Source: DASYSA01 sp036003885
GTDB lineage: Bacteria > Acidobacteriota > Blastocatellia > UBA7656
Length of the DNA stretch: 10,255 nt
Direction: 5' to 3'
NCBI GenBank assembly: GCA_036003885.1
Contig: DASYSA010000013.1
Coordinates: 1 to 10,255 of the forward strand
How positions within the stretch are numbered: position 1 is the stretch's first letter; every line of letters begins with the position of its first letter. A program made the translations under genes and the position numbers. A model generated the notes under the pieces. That model searched no databases. It saw only the letters and a program-made list of their open reading frames with translations, and had not been told where the DNA came from. Below are positions 1-8,469 of this stretch, piece by piece.

Positions 1-301
1 TCAACTACCAGGAATTATCACCGGATTTGAATATCAAACCTCTGGCGAAGATCTCACCGGTCTCTCGCTGGTGACCCGTTGTACGGTCGAGTGTTTATCA
101 CCGCCGCGATTTGCTAGCCTACCGAAGGGGAGCTGATGGGCCTGCAGTGGCGAGACTTCGATGAGGAGAAGCAAAGCCTCGCGGATGCAGGAAAAACCTC
201 TTGAGCCGAGTTACGGTTTGAACTAATATGAACGCCGTGCCTGACTAGCGCCGCGCTCAAGCATCCGCCATCAGGTCCAAGCGCTTCGCCGGTCTGTTCC
301 C
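1..301. other. Left flank without an intact gene
   Basis: Apart from the integrase-like scrap, nothing here is recognisable. The plus-strand frame from base 2 stays open to a TGA at 134-136 (44 codons). It could be the tail of a gene that starts outside the window, but its peptide resembles no family I know. A weak sigma-70-like pair, TTGAGC at 201-206 and TAATAT at 224-229 with a 17-bp spacer, lies about 120 bp before the first gene. Each box has only four of six consensus bases, so it is a candidate only. Confidence 0.4.
118..204 (+). pseudogene. Probable relic of a tyrosine recombinase (phage-type integrase) core
   Basis: This frame encodes the peptide GELMGLQWRDFDEEK followed by a few unrelated residues and a TGA at 202-204. 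The pattern G-E-L-x-G-L-x-W-x-D-x-D is the conserved box following the first catalytic arginine in tyrosine recombinases (usual form GxRxGELLGLxWxDxD). The catalytic arginine is not present in this frame, and a TAG at 115-117 interrupts the frame just upstream, so this is about 25 codons of match and not a working gene. A decayed integrase fits an old insertion boundary, but the match is short and could be chance. Confidence 0.45.
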
Positions 302-350
302 CGCGAAACGACAAACGCGGAACGCGAAACGCGAGACGCGAAACGACAAT
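302..350. repeat. Seven-unit 7-bp tandem repeat, consensus CGCGAAA
   Basis: Seven consecutive heptamers fill this stretch exactly: CGCGAAA, CGACAAA, CGCGGAA, CGCGAAA, CGCGAGA, CGCGAAA and CGACAAT. Three are identical to the consensus and the others differ by one to three bases. The array ends directly before the GTG at 351 and nine bases before the ATG at 360, so it occupies the place where a Shine-Dalgarno sequence and the 5' leader would be. Heptameric short tandem repeats are known in cyanobacteria and other bacteria, usually intergenic. Whether this one varies in copy number is unknown. Confidence 0.85.
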
Positions 351-3300
351 GTGGACACCATGAAGAAGAAGAAACTTATGGCCGCTATGGGTTTCATCGT
401 CGTCCTGGCCTGCATTCAATTTCTAACGGCACGGGCCGAGGCGCAGCGTGAGCCGTTAGGCAAGGTCGATTTTGTCGGGGACATCCAGCCAATATTTCAG
501 AAATACTGCTATCAATGTCACGGGCCCAGCCAGCAGAGTGCGGGGCTTCGTCTCGATTTGCGAGATTCCGCTCTTGCAAAAGTAATCCTCCCAGGCAAAG
601 CTTCTGCAAGCGCACTCTATCAGCGCATCGCCGGCCTTACGGATCAGGCGCGGATGCCGATGGGCGGACGCCTTGACGCAAGGCAGATCGCCTTGATCAA
701 AACCTGGATCGATCAGGGGGCCGTGTGGACTGATGAAGCCCGACCAAAAACCGGTGAGGCCGCGCAACATTGGGCATTCATCGCTCCCTTGCGCCCTCAG
801 CCGCCCGAGATAGCAAGAAAACACTGGGCGCGCAATCCCATCGATTATTTCGTGCTGGCCCGGCTCGAGAAAGAGATGCTCTCACCTTCTCCTGAAGCCG
901 ATCGCGCGACTTTGCTCAGACGATTGAGCCTCGACCTTAGAGGGCTTCCCCCAACGATTGAAGAAGTCGATTCGTTCCTCAAGGACACTCGTCCCGAGGC
1001 TTATGAAAAGCAGGTAGAACGATTCCTCAACTCGCCGCACTATGGAGAGCGATGGGGCCGTCAGTGGCTCGACGCGGCGCGTTACGCCGATTCGGACGGA
1101 TATGAGAAAGACAAGCCTCGACAGGTGTGGTTCTATCGCGACTGGGTCATCGATGCGCTCAATCGCGATTTGCCTTATGACCAGTTCATCATCGAGCAGA
1201 TTGCGGGCGACCTGCTTCCATCAGCGACTCAGAGTCAGGTAACGGCCACGGGCTTCCTGCGCAATTCGATGTTAAACGAGGAAGGAGGCATCGATCCGGA
1301 GCAGTTTCGCATGGAAGCGATGTTCGACCGCATCGACGCAATAGGTAAGAGCATCCTGGGGCTGACCATCCAATGCGCGCAATGCCATAACCACAAATAC
1401 GATCCGCTCCGCCAGGAAGAGTACTATCGCCTGTTCGCCTTCCTCAACAACTCGCACGAAGCCAATGTCGCCGTCTACACGCCGGATGAGCAGATGAAAC
1501 GCGCTGAAATCTTCCGGCGCATCCGCGAGATCGAAACCGATATCCAACATCGCGCGGCCGACTGGCAGCAGCGAATGAACGCCTGGGAAGAACAGGTCAG
1601 GCAGAACCAGCCCGATTGGATCGTCCTTCGCCCGGCGGTGGACGATATCTCGACCGGAGGGCAAAAATATCTGCCGATGGACGACGGCTCGTTTCTCGCG
1701 CAGGGTTATGCGCCGACGAAGCATCGCGCGAAGTTCACTGTCAGCACTGACGTGCAGAATATTACGGCTTTCCGGCTGGAGCTGCTCAAAGACCCGAACC
1801 TGCCGATGGGTGGGCCGGGTCGCTCGATCAGAGGAACCGGCGCGCTCACAGAGTTCGAAGTCTGGGCCGCGCCCGCCGCCGCGCCGGATAAACCTGTGAG
1901 AATAGAACTCGCCAAAGCGACGGCAGACATTGCGCAATCCGAAAAAGAGCTTGAGTCCATCTTCGACGACAAAACGAAACGGCGTCGTGTGACTGGCCCC
2001 GTTGAATATGCGATAGACAGAAAAGACGAGACCGCCTGGGGTATCGATGTGGGGCCGGGCTGTAGCAATCAAGCGCGCAAAGCCGTGTTCGCCGCCCAAA
2101 AACCCATAAAGAACGAAGGTGGCACCGTACTGACTTTTTACCTCGCGCAAAATCATGGCGGTTGGAACTCAGACGATAACCAGAACAACAACCTCGGACG
2201 ATTCCGCTTTTCAATTACCACCGCAGCGAGCCCAGCGGCCGACCAGGTGCCGTCGACGGTCCGCGAGATTCTATCTGTGCCGCGCGAGGAACGCTCGGCG
2301 GCGCAAATTCAAAGTGTTTTCAGCTACTGGCGAACGACCGTTCCGGAGTGGCAGGACGCGAATCGAAGGATAGAAGAACTGTGGCGCGAGCACCCGCAGG
2401 GATCGACGCAACTCATCATGAGCGAGCGCCAGGAGCGGCGCGAAACTCACGTCCTCATGCGCGGAGACTTTCTGAAACCGGACCGGAGCGTGACTCCCGG
2501 CGTTCCAGCTTTTCTTCACACGCTTCCGAATGACGCAACTCCTGATCGACTCGCTTTCGCCCGCTGGCTTGTCGATCGCAAATCGCCGACGACCGCTCGC
2601 GCACTGGTCAATCGAATCTGGCAGTCATACTTCGGCACGGGACTCGTGGCGACATCTGAAGACTTTGGCAGGCAGGGCGAAGCACCCTCTCATCGGGAGT
2701 TGTTGGACTGGCTGGCCGTAGAGTTCATGGAGAAAGGCTGGAGCGTCAAACACATTCATCGTTTGATCGTTACTTCATCCGCTTATCGCCAGTCGTCCCG
2801 CGTTGCGCCTGATCTGCAAGCCCGGGACCCGTTCAATCGACTGCTTGCGCGAGGGCCGCGCCTCAGGGTGGACGCCGAAATCGTGCGCGACATCGCGCTG
2901 TCAGCAAGCGGCCTGCTCAATGCGAAAGTGGGAGGGCCGAGCGTTTTTCCTCCCGCTCCTGATCTTCTCTTCCTGCCGCCGGTTAGCTACGGCCCCAAGG
3001 CCTGGAACGAAGCGAAAGACGACAATCGCTACCGGCGGGCGATCTACACTTTTCGCTATCGCTCAGTGCCTTATCCCGTGCTTCAGGTCTTCGACGCTCC
3101 CAACGGCGATGCATCTTGCCCGCGTCGCGCCCGGTCGAACACGCCGTTGCAGGCTTTAACCACGCTTAACGAGACGCTGTTCGTCGAAGCGGCTCGTGCC
3201 CTTGCCCTCATAACTCTGAAAGAGGGCGGACCTACCGACACGCAGAGATTGACGTATGCGTTCCGTCGCGTACTTGCGAGGAGACCCGCTGCCGGGGAGT

Positions 3301-3497
3301 CAAGCGAGTTGCTCGGGTTTCTCAACAAAGAGAGATCGCGATTTCTGGCAGGAGAGTTGAATCCCTGGAACCTTGCCGTCAACGACCCCGACAAACCTTT
3401 TCACTTGCCGGCAGGTGCGAGGATGGAAGACCTGGCCGCGTGGACGGCGCTCTCTCGAGTCATGTTGAATTTAGATGAGACGATAACAAAGGAATGA
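351..3497 (+). CDS. PSCyt1/PSCyt2 (DUF1549)/PSD1 (DUF1553) cytochrome-type exported protein
   Basis: This is a large exported protein of the planctomycete-cytochrome class. Residues 4-32 look like a Sec signal peptide (KKKK, a hydrophobic core, then TARAEA). Residues about 40-130 are a PSCyt1 domain with a haem-type motif CYQCH at 53-57. Residues about 158-367 are DUF1549/PSCyt2 with a second CxxCH (CAQCH, 342-346). A variable middle section includes the pattern GPGRS...LTEFEV (around residues 480-505), common in these proteins. Residues about 733-1010 are DUF1553/PSD1, starting near DRLAFARWLVDR and ending in the family's usual WTALSRVMLNLDE tail. Numbering is from the GTG at 351. The ATG at 360 gives a cleaner signal peptide and may be the true start; neither has a good ribosome-binding site. 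The DUF1501 gene follows after 4 bp, so the two are probably co-transcribed. A role in extracellular or periplasmic breakdown of complex organic matter is suggested for such pairs but not biochemically settled. Confidence 0.93.
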   Translation: MDTMKKKKLMAAMGFIVVLACIQFLTARAEAQREPLGKVDFVGDIQPIFQKYCYQCHGPSQQSAGLRLDLRDSALAKVILPGKASASALYQRIAGLTDQARMPMGGRLDARQIALIKTWIDQGAVWTDEARPKTGEAAQHWAFIAPLRPQPPEIARKHWARNPIDYFVLARLEKEMLSPSPEADRATLLRRLSLDLRGLPPTIEEVDSFLKDTRPEAYEKQVERFLNSPHYGERWGRQWLDAARYADSDGYEKDKPRQVWFYRDWVIDALNRDLPYDQFIIEQIAGDLLPSATQSQVTATGFLRNSMLNEEGGIDPEQFRMEAMFDRIDAIGKSILGLTIQCAQCHNHKYDPLRQEEYYRLFAFLNNSHEANVAVYTPDEQMKRAEIFRRIREIETDIQHRAADWQQRMNAWEEQVRQNQPDWIVLRPAVDDISTGGQKYLPMDDGSFLAQGYAPTKHRAKFTVSTDVQNITAFRLELLKDPNLPMGGPGRSIRGTGALTEFEVWAAPAAAPDKPVRIELAKATADIAQSEKELESIFDDKTKRRRVTGPVEYAIDRKDETAWGIDVGPGCSNQARKAVFAAQKPIKNEGGTVLTFYLAQNHGGWNSDDNQNNNLGRFRFSITTAASPAADQVPSTVREILSVPREERSAAQIQSVFSYWRTTVPEWQDANRRIEELWREHPQGSTQLIMSERQERRETHVLMRGDFLKPDRSVTPGVPAFLHTLPNDATPDRLAFARWLVDRKSPTTARALVNRIWQSYFGTGLVATSEDFGRQGEAPSHRELLDWLAVEFMEKGWSVKHIHRLIVTSSAYRQSSRVAPDLQARDPFNRLLARGPRLRVDAEIVRDIALSASGLLNAKVGGPSVFPPAPDLLFLPPVSYGPKAWNEAKDDNRYRRAIYTFRYRSVPYPVLQVFDAPNGDASCPRRARSNTPLQALTTLNETLFVEAARALALITLKEGGPTDTQRLTYAFRRVLARRPAAGESSELLGFLNKERSRFLAGELNPWNLAVNDPDKPFHLPAGARMEDLAAWTALSRVMLNLDETITKE

Positions 3498-3501
3498 AGC
3501 C

Positions 3502-4914
<1,413 letters not shown>

Positions 4915-4943
4915 GAAGACACTCGCTTCCCTGGAAGTAGCGC

Positions 4944-4955
4944 ATAATCGATTAT
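4944..4955. other. 12-bp perfect palindrome ATAATCGATTAT
   Basis: This is an exact inverted repeat in the 94-bp gap between the DUF1501 stop and the next start, about 53 bp before the ATG at 5009. It could be an operator half-site pair for the small membrane protein gene or simply chance; no second copy was noticed nearby. Confidence 0.3.
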
Positions 4956-4996
4956 CACCAATGTTACGGCCGGCCCGTGATCGTGTCCGTAAGCAC

Positions 4997-5004
4997 CAGG
5001 AGAG
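4997..5004 (+). promoter_or_regulatory. Ribosome-binding site fixing the start at 5009
   Basis: CAGGAGAG lies 4-5 bases before the ATG at 5009. The frame is open upstream to an ATG at 4883, but that start overlaps the end of the DUF1501 gene and has no comparable site, so 5009 is preferred. Confidence 0.65.
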
Positions 5005-5008
5005 ATCA

Positions 5009-5401
5009 ATGAGCATTGATGGCCCCGAACAGATGACATCTGAAGCGCGGCGGGAAAGGCTCGATGGTGGCTTCCCTGGTTTCCTGCGCGCGGTGTCCCT
5101 GGTCCCGGTCGTGGCTGGCGCGGTAGGATCGCTCGGTTTGATGCTACGTGCAGGTCAGCGCACCCCTCGTCTCCTCCTGGTTCTTTTCATAATCTGGGTG
5201 CTCTCCCCGTTCGCGGCCCTTATATGGGCCAACATGGTGTCGAAGCGCTGGTCGGTTGTGACCCGGGCGACGCTTTATTGCGTGACGCTCGTTATCGCGT
5301 TGGGATCTTTGGCCATTTACGGTGAGCTTGTTGTCTTAAAGCCCGCGGGGTCGGCGAACGCTTTTTTGTTCGTTATCGTTCCCCCGGCTCATGGGTGTTG
5401 A
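5009..5401 (+). CDS. Small multi-helix membrane protein of unknown function, probably frameshifted at its 3' end
   Basis: I do not recognise the family. From the ATG at 5009 the frame gives 130 residues: a hydrophilic N-terminus of about 25 residues, then three likely transmembrane helices at about 26-46, 54-75 and 86-106. The frame ends in an unconvincing tail (FVIVPPAHGC). The bases right after it encode, in the -1 frame, GSWVLMAIVVPMAALISG and a basic end (RLSRRGAGA, stop 5467-5469), which is exactly what a fourth helix and cytoplasmic tail would look like. The full-length protein would then be about 153 residues. Likely causes are one base missing from the C-run at 5381-5385 or the T-run at 5362-5367, a real mutation, or -1 recoding at T-TTT-TTG (5362-5368). 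The gene is on the same strand as the DUF1501 gene but 94 bp away, so a shared transcript is uncertain. Confidence 0.65.
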   Translation: MSIDGPEQMTSEARRERLDGGFPGFLRAVSLVPVVAGAVGSLGLMLRAGQRTPRLLLVLFIIWVLSPFAALIWANMVSKRWSVVTRATLYCVTLVIALGSLAIYGELVVLKPAGSANAFLFVIVPPAHGC

Positions 5402-5469
5402 TGGCGATAGTTGTTCCGATGGCCGCGTTAATATCAGGCAGGCTGTCACGTCGCGGCGCTGGTGCCTAA
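5386..5469 (+). pseudogene. Out-of-frame 3' part of the small membrane protein gene
   Basis: This is read in the -1 frame relative to the gene that starts at 5009. It encodes a hydrophobic helix (SWVLMAIVVPMAALISG) followed by a positively charged tail and a TAA at 5467-5469. It has no start codon with a ribosome-binding site of its own, so it is best explained as the displaced C-terminus of the preceding gene. Confidence 0.6.
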
Positions 5470-5515
5470 CTCGCGCGCGGATCGAGCGCGCAGCCTTTAC
5501 CCTCCACTGGTACCC

Positions 5516-5544
5516 TTGACGACTTTTTGTCGCACTCTTATCAT
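5516..5544 (+). promoter_or_regulatory. Sigma-70-like promoter for the TIR gene
   Basis: TTGACG at 5516-5521 and TATCAT at 5539-5544 each match five of six consensus bases and are separated by exactly 17 bp. Transcription would start near 5551, leaving a leader of about 180 nt before the ATG at 5732. The site lies just after the end of the preceding gene, a sensible place for a promoter. Confidence 0.5.
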
Positions 5545-5634
5545 TCAGCCAGTCCAACGGTTGTTTATCACGTTGCGCTAGAGAAACTGCAGAGCGCTGA
5601 GGGCTGAGTCTTAGTAGAAGCCGCGACTCTTCTC

Positions 5635-5662
5635 GTGACTGCCAGGTGAGAAAGGCAGTCAC
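5635..5662 (+). terminator. Terminator-like hairpin in the leader of the TIR gene
   Basis: GTGACTGCC (5635-5643) and GGCAGTCAC (5654-5662) form a perfect 9-bp stem with a 10-base loop. A pyrimidine-rich run with many Ts (TCTCTTTTCTTTC) follows directly. It could end transcripts from the small membrane protein gene. It also lies between the predicted promoter at 5516-5544 and the TIR start, so it could act as an attenuator. Just upstream, AGAAG (5616-5620) can pair with CTTCT (5629-5633), and GAGTC (5606-5610) with GACTC (5625-5629); these pairings are mutually exclusive. Confidence 0.55.
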
Positions 5663-5717
5663 TCTCTTTTCTTTCACCCATTTCTGAAGGGTGGCGCTTA
5701 CTGTGATGTCAGTCCAT

Positions 5718-5723
5718 AGGAGA
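5718..5723 (+). promoter_or_regulatory. Ribosome-binding site of the TIR gene
   Basis: AGGAGA lies 8 bases before the ATG at 5732, a good Shine-Dalgarno and spacing that supports this start. Confidence 0.65.
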
Positions 5724-5731
5724 AGACCATC

Positions 5732-7021
5732 ATGAGACGAGTATTTGTCAGTTACAGCCGGAACGACCTGGACTCAGTCACGCAACTCATAGACGACCTG
5801 CACGCCGTTGGCGTTGATACCTGGCATGACCAGACCCTTACGGGGGGACAGCGCTGGTGGGACAACATCCTCGCCAACCTGCGAGAGTGCGACATTTTCG
5901 TCTTTTGTCTTTCCCGGGCGTCTCTGGACTCGGAGGCCTGTAAGAGCGAACTGAGTTATGCGGTGAAAGTGGGAAGGTCGGTTCTTCCCGTCCTGGTTTC
6001 AGATGGCGTCAATCTCAACCTTTTACCTGCCCCGCTCAACGAGATCCAAGTCACGGATTATCGACGGCACGACAAGGAAGCGGCCTTTGCGTTGGTCAGG
6101 TCCATCAATACGGTGCCCCCGGCTCCAGCCCTGGTTGACCCGCTGCCTGCCCCCCCGCAAGTTCCAGTTTCATATCTGGGCACCTTGAAGGAACGGATCG
6201 ATTTCACCGGCCAGTTGAACCCCCAGGATCAGAATTTGCTGTTCATGGAGCTCGAGGAGGCGATCGCGGAGGGCCGGTCTCCGACGGAGGTCCGCGACTT
6301 ACTGCTCAGTCTGAAGCGGCGTGACGACCTGCTGGCCAAGGTCGCCGCAAAGATCGATGCAGCACTGAAGAGCTTGAATGACCAGACTGTCGCTCAGCCT
6401 CGAGAAGACAGGGCGCCTGAATCCAAGAGATCGCCGTCTGCGGAAGCGGACAGGGGAGCCCGCGACCATCGTCCGGCCGCGGAGCCGAAACACTGTCCCC
6501 ATTGCCGCACACAGGTGCAGCCGGGAACAGGTTTCTGCCCGACTTGTGGAGCAGCGTTGAGGGAGGTAGACGGCGCAAAAGCCGAGGCGCCAGTCACCTT
6601 CCCGCCTCCGGAAAAACGCATTCACACCGCCCCGGGTTCAAAAAGTCGCCGATATATTTGCCCGGCGGCTGACACCCCGCAGCTGATCGCCGAGGTCAAA
6701 TCCTGGCTGGATCCCCAGGGGTTTGATTGCCAGGAGATGAAGACGGACAGCGAGAGTCTGCTGCTTCAGATAAAGAAGCGAGGCGGATGGCGTGATTTTG
6801 TGGGCATGGCCACTTCTCTCAATATCGTATTCCATCAGTCGGAAGACACACTGACTGTGGAGATCGGCGCAGGGAAGTGGATCGATAAAGCCGCCGCGGG
6901 CACCGTGAGCCTGTTCCTCCTGTGGCCCCTCGCCGTAACGGCGGGCTTCGGTGCCTGGGAGCAGATGAAGATGCCGGAGAAGGTTTTCGACTTTATCGGA
7001 TCCCGATTAGTCTACAAGTAA
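5732..7021 (+). CDS. TIR domain protein with zinc ribbon and C-terminal membrane-anchored domain
   Basis: This 429-residue protein has four parts. Residues 1 to about 125 are a TIR domain: VFVSYSRND (4-12) is box 1, a GVDTWHD strand/loop follows, and SEACKSEL (67-74) holds the position of the TIR NADase glutamate (E73). A proline-rich linker (about 126-150) leads to a helical, charged section (about 151-216). After a second polar linker comes a zinc ribbon with two CPxC pairs, C255/C258 and C269/C272. Residues about 305-429 form a domain with the pattern GGWRDFVGMATSLN and IGAGKWIDKAAAG, then one hydrophobic helix (about 387-410) and an amphipathic end. I have seen this C-terminal layout in zinc-ribbon proteins of unknown function. 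Bacterial TIR domains can cleave NAD+ or make cyclic ADP-ribose-type signals in antiphage defence; whether this one is enzymatic or only a protein-interaction module is open. No known defence partner gene adjoins it. Confidence 0.88.
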   Translation: MRRVFVSYSRNDLDSVTQLIDDLHAVGVDTWHDQTLTGGQRWWDNILANLRECDIFVFCLSRASLDSEACKSELSYAVKVGRSVLPVLVSDGVNLNLLPAPLNEIQVTDYRRHDKEAAFALVRSINTVPPAPALVDPLPAPPQVPVSYLGTLKERIDFTGQLNPQDQNLLFMELEEAIAEGRSPTEVRDLLLSLKRRDDLLAKVAAKIDAALKSLNDQTVAQPREDRAPESKRSPSAEADRGARDHRPAAEPKHCPHCRTQVQPGTGFCPTCGAALREVDGAKAEAPVTFPPPEKRIHTAPGSKSRRYICPAADTPQLIAEVKSWLDPQGFDCQEMKTDSESLLLQIKKRGGWRDFVGMATSLNIVFHQSEDTLTVEIGAGKWIDKAAAGTVSLFLLWPLAVTAGFGAWEQMKMPEKVFDFIGSRLVYK

Positions 7022-7087
7022 GCATGTACCATTGCCGCAAGTAGGCGGCACGGTGACGGTGATGCGGGACGTTCGCCGCTTAACTTT

Positions 7088-7093
7088 AGGGAG
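7088..7093 (+). promoter_or_regulatory. Ribosome-binding site deciding the cupin start
   Basis: AGGGAG lies 10 bases before the ATG at 7104. The same frame is open from a TTG at 7032, but that codon is buried in a small hairpin (TGCCGC 7033-7038 with GCGGCA 7045-7050) and lacks a Shine-Dalgarno. The ATG also begins a proper signal peptide. Confidence 0.5.
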
Positions 7094-7103
7094 CGACAAG
7101 AAA

Positions 7104-7556
7104 ATGAAACGGCTTGGAAGAATCAGTTGGCTGCTGCTGCTATCCGGCTCTCGTATAGCAGCGCAAACGGTTTTGATGGGGATGCTGTGCATTGTCGCGA
7201 ATCCATCCCCGGTTCCGGAGATGGTCCAGGAGGCCAAAGTCACTCCGCTCATGACGAAGGATTTGGCTGGGGTCACCGGCAAGGAAGCGGCGATGCTTAC
7301 GGTCGAGTATGCTCCGGGTGCCTCGTCAAGCAAGCACAGACATAACGCGAATACCTTCGTCTATGTTCTGGAAGGTTCCATTGTGATGCAGGTCGAAGGC
7401 GGAAATGCTGTGACTCTGGGACCGGGCCAGACGTTTTACGAATCTCCCGATGACGTCCACGTCGTCTCGAAGAATGCGAGTAACACGCAACCCGCCAGGT
7501 TTCTCGTATTTTTTGTGAAGGATAAGGGAGCCATGCCACTCGTTCCGGTGAAGTGA
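7104..7556 (+). CDS. Secreted or membrane-anchored cupin domain protein
   Basis: From the ATG at 7104 this is 150 residues. It has an N-terminal export signal or anchor (MKRLGRISW, then a hydrophobic stretch to about residue 32), followed by a single cupin_2 beta-barrel. Motif 1 is HRHNANTFVYVLEG (H78, H80). Motif 2 is GPGQTFYESPDDVHVVSKN (H119). In the usual metal-binding pattern HxHx3-4E the glutamate is replaced by Thr84, leaving three histidines as possible ligands; this variant is common in small secreted cupins. Such proteins may be metal-dependent enzymes or binding proteins, and no substrate can be assigned. It follows the TIR gene on the same strand after 82 bp, so it may be read from the same transcript, but nothing links the functions. 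It converges with the PEGA gene, with 37 bp between the stops. Confidence 0.85.
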   Translation: MKRLGRISWLLLLSGSRIAAQTVLMGMLCIVANPSPVPEMVQEAKVTPLMTKDLAGVTGKEAAMLTVEYAPGASSSKHRHNANTFVYVLEGSIVMQVEGGNAVTLGPGQTFYESPDDVHVVSKNASNTQPARFLVFFVKDKGAMPLVPVK

Positions 7557-7593
7557 GGACTGACGCTTTCATGCCGGATCGTCACCGACTCCT

Positions 7594-8469
7594 TTACGGA
7601 ACCTTCTCCAGGGTTGCCTCGATGTTCACGCTACCTGCCGAGCTTACCGTCATCGCGCGAGTCCAGACTTTGAAACCCGATTTCTCGATGTTTATCGCGT
7701 GTTCGCCGATACTCAAGCGCAAAGTGGATGGCGTGGTGCCTACGAACTTCCCATCGACCGTGATGTCTGCACCATCGGGAGTCGATTTGATTACAATGAT
7801 TGACGGTTCGCCTGCTGCCGGCGGAGTTACCGCCGCGGGAGACGGTTCGTCATTGGCAATCTTCGTGGCAAATTTCGCGGGATCGAGCGAAGCGTCTCCG
7901 TTGATGTATGCGGTTATTTCTGTTCCCTTTGGGATTGTTATGTCTTTCCCATGCATAAACAAGAAGAAAGGCGCTGCTGGAAAAAACACAATGCTCGTCG
8001 CGACGATTGCGCCTGTCATTGCCCCGGTGTGGCCGCCACCCTTTACTTCCTTAACCGCTCGAAGCGCTACCTTCTCTCCTGTCAGCAGGCGTACTGAGTC
8101 AATGTTCACATTTAGTTTTCCTGCCCGCCCCATTCTGCGTTTGTGCTGAGCTTCTGTCACAGTGCCCCAGGCAATTCCACCGCGAGGAATTACGACAACA
8201 TCACCGATCCTTGTTTCTTCAAGCACCTCGAAGTCTACTTTCTCATCGACCTTCGCGTCGGCCGAAGAAATCGTTCTAGTGATTCGAATCTTGATCGGTG
8301 TCCCGTCTTCCAGTCCAAACGCGAGTGGGGCTCTAATGTTTTGAGTCGCAATCGGAGGTGAAGCTTGTTTAGTGTTATCTTTGACCGGTTTGTCCTGGGC
8401 GGAACACACTACTGAACTAATCAGCAAAGCAGGGAGCAGGAGAATAGTGAGGAAACTCTTTTTTATCAT
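7594..8469 (-). CDS. Secreted PEGA domain protein
   Basis: This is a 291-residue exported protein. Residues 1-24 are a signal peptide (MIKKSFLTILLLPALLISSVVCSA). C22 is present, but the preceding residues do not make a good lipobox. Residues about 50-145 form a beta-rich section (DGTPIKIRITRTISSADAKV; GDVVVIPRGGIAWGTV) resembling domains often paired with PEGA in Acidobacteriota. A Gly/Ala-rich hydrophobic stretch at about 150-173 could touch the membrane. After a Pro/Ala linker, residues about 222-290 are a PEGA domain (IIVIKSTPDGADITVDGKF, then VGTTPSTLRLSIGEH). PEGA domains are surface or periplasmic beta-sandwiches, probably binding cell-wall or S-layer material. AAGGA at 8474-8478 (minus strand) sits 4 bases before the ATG and supports this start. 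Confidence 0.87.
   Translation of the reverse strand: MIKKSFLTILLLPALLISSVVCSAQDKPVKDNTKQASPPIATQNIRAPLAFGLEDGTPIKIRITRTISSADAKVDEKVDFEVLEETRIGDVVVIPRGGIAWGTVTEAQHKRRMGRAGKLNVNIDSVRLLTGEKVALRAVKEVKGGGHTGAMTGAIVATSIVFFPAAPFFLFMHGKDITIPKGTEITAYINGDASLDPAKFATKIANDEPSPAAVTPPAAGEPSIIVIKSTPDGADITVDGKFVGTTPSTLRLSIGEHAINIEKSGFKVWTRAMTVSSAGSVNIEATLEKVP

Noticed and set aside
1272..2156. Minus-strand open frame of 294 codons inside the PSCyt gene
   Set aside because: It lies fully antisense to a clear DUF1549 coding region, has no family likeness and reflects the codon bias of the opposite strand.
7033..7050. Short inverted repeat after the TIR gene as a terminator
   Set aside because: Only 6 bp of stem and no T-run afterwards; too weak to call termination between the TIR and cupin genes.
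7553..8149. Plus-strand open frame of 198 codons
   Set aside because: Antisense to the PEGA protein gene, whose signal peptide, domains and ribosome-binding site are clear.
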